Source: Candidatus Dactylopiibacterium sp. (GTDB taxonomy: Bacteria > Pseudomonadota > Gammaproteobacteria > Burkholderiales > Rhodocyclaceae). From it: 43,214 nucleotides of DNA. The translations under genes were made by a program, and so were the position numbers. Location: contig JAVHXQ010000031.1 in assembly GCA_031119555.1 (NCBI GenBank), positions 1 through 43,214 of the forward strand. The letters run 5' to 3'. The notes beneath the pieces are model-generated. The model was not told the origin of the DNA, did not search any database, and saw only the letters and a program-made list of their open reading frames with translations. Below are positions 42,559-43,214 of this stretch, piece after piece; the stretch's first letter is position 1; the number at the start of each line of letters is the position of its first letter.

Positions 42559-43048
42559 AGGGGATCGGTCGCTGGACGATCTGGCGCGCGCGCTGGGTGA
42601 GGCGCTGCTCGCGCACCACTGGCAGCTGGCCGCGGCGGAGTCCTGCACGGGCGGGCTCGTGGCGGCCGCCGTCACGGCCATCGCGGGGTCGAGCGCCTGG
42701 TTTGACCGCGGCTTCGTGACCTATTCCAACGAGGCCAAGGTCGAGCTGCTGGGCGTCTCGCCGCTCACGCTGCATGCCCACGGCGCGGTCAGCGAGGCCA
42801 CCGTGCGCGAGATGCTGGCCGGCGCGCTGGCGCGTTCGGTTGCCCACGTCGCGGTCGCGGTGTCGGGCATCGCCGGCCCGGCCGGCGGCACGCCCGACAA
42901 GCCGGTGGGCACCGTGTGTTTCGGCTGGCAACGGCGCGGCGCGGCGCCGGAGTGCGTGACGCGCCATTTCGCCGGCGACCGCGCGGCGGTGCGCGAGGCG
43001 GCCACGCGCTTCGTGCTCGAAGGCCTGCTGCAGCGCGTGACGGCATGA
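42548..43048 (+). CDS. pncC: Nicotinamide-nucleotide amidase (CinA C-terminal family)
   Basis: PncC deamidates nicotinamide mononucleotide to nicotinate mononucleotide in the pyridine-nucleotide cycle. The 166-residue product is a stand-alone CinA C-terminal domain. It has the catalytic Ser in AAAESCTGGLVAAAVT near residue 29, WFDRGFVTYSNEAKVELLGV near residue 51 and AVSGIAGPAGGTPDKPVGTV near residue 105. No N-terminal molybdopterin-binding CinA domain is present. The nicotinate mononucleotide it produces is also the CobT substrate, though the genes are far apart. Its stop overlaps the next start (ATGA). Confidence 0.94.
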   Translation: MHTEGDRSLDDLARALGEALLAHHWQLAAAESCTGGLVAAAVTAIAGSSAWFDRGFVTYSNEAKVELLGVSPLTLHAHGAVSEATVREMLAGALARSVAHVAVAVSGIAGPAGGTPDKPVGTVCFGWQRRGAAPECVTRHFAGDRAAVREAATRFVLEGLLQRVTA

Positions 43049-43214
43049 GTCCGGACCTGCGCGCCGGCCTGCTCGTGGCCGTGCTCGCCGCCGGGCTGGG
43101 CGCCTGGCTCGTGCATGACGACCGGCAGGCGCGTCTGCGCGCGGCCGCGCGCGAGGCAGCGCCGGTGCCGGCGCCCGTCGCCGAGACCTGCGCGGTCAGG
43201 ACCGCGCCCGCCGC
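43045..43214 (+). CDS. Hypothetical protein with N-terminal hydrophobic helix (cut by window end)
   Basis: The frame opens with ATG at 43045, overlapping the pncC stop, and is still open at the window edge, so about 56 residues are visible. The N-terminus holds a hydrophobic stretch (LLVAVLAAGLGAWLV, about residues 9-23) that could be a signal anchor, followed by an Arg/Ala-rich and then Ala/Pro-rich segment. No family is recognised. In related genomes pyrF often lies near here, but this sequence does not look like PyrF. Confidence 0.55.
   Translation, partial: MSPDLRAGLLVAVLAAGLGAWLVHDDRQARLRAAAREAAPVPAPVAETCAVRTAPA

Overview
The window is about 43 kb of very GC-rich, gene-dense bacterial chromosome. 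It most likely comes from a betaproteobacterium, probably of the order Burkholderiales. The clues are the gene orders accC-prmA-(zinc-ribbon/DUF3426), gshA-gshB-(EIIA-Man)-ptsH-ptsI, metX-metW, and ribBA-ribH-nusB-thiL-pgpA-pncC, and a 6S RNA gene placed between zapA and an EVE-domain gene. The genus is not identified. I see no phage genes, transposases, CRISPR arrays, tRNAs or rRNAs, so this is a core-chromosome stretch with a few accessory genes.

Layout. (1) 1-3468, plus strand: the 3' part of accC, then prmA, a zinc-ribbon membrane protein and thiol peroxidase tpx. (2) 3573-8154, minus strand: a four-gene glycosyltransferase operon (GT9, GT4, GT4, GT9), probably for the lipopolysaccharide core. 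(3) 8286-8711: a small hemerythrin. (4) 8713-21835, minus strand: a cobalamin uptake and late-biosynthesis operon, read btuB, cobO, cobB, cbiB, cobD, cobQ, btuC, btuD, btuF, cobU, cobT, cobS, cobC, headed by a cobalamin riboswitch. (5) 21886-23250, plus strand: a small coiled-coil protein, zapA, 6S RNA and an EVE-domain protein. (6) 23251-24053: an unusual structured non-coding stretch and a small hypothetical gene. (7) 24156-26959, minus strand: an NrdG-like radical SAM enzyme, an AmpG-like permease and a SMUG1-type uracil-DNA glycosylase. (8) 27017-29275, minus strand: a large secreted pectate lyase lipoprotein. (9) 29449-38118, minus strand: gshA, gshB, an inactive-looking M48 peptidase homologue, apbE, a PTS phosphorelay (EIIA-Man, HPr, EI), then metX-metW under a SAM-II riboswitch. 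(10) 38264-43214, plus strand: a short upstream ORF, ribBA, ribH, nusB, thiL, pgpA, an HD-domain phosphohydrolase, pncC and the start of one more gene.

How the parts work together. The cobalamin operon imports corrinoids (BtuB, BtuF, BtuCD) and completes them by amidation, adenosylation, aminopropanol attachment and nucleotide-loop assembly. No gene for building or methylating the corrin ring is present here, so it reads as a salvage and finishing module. The PTS set has no sugar permease and looks like a regulatory phosphorelay. The methionine genes carry their own promoter, a SAM-II aptamer and an intrinsic terminator in immediate succession.

The items most worth a second look are: the structured, compositionally odd non-coding stretch at 23251-23702; three genes whose -10-like box lies 6-7 nt from an ATG with no Shine-Dalgarno sequence (possible leaderless mRNAs); a 24-codon upstream ORF whose stop overlaps the ribBA start; a riboswitch terminator that leaves no room for a ribosome-binding site before metX; and two degenerate enzyme domains, the M48 homologue and the C-terminal half of RibBA.
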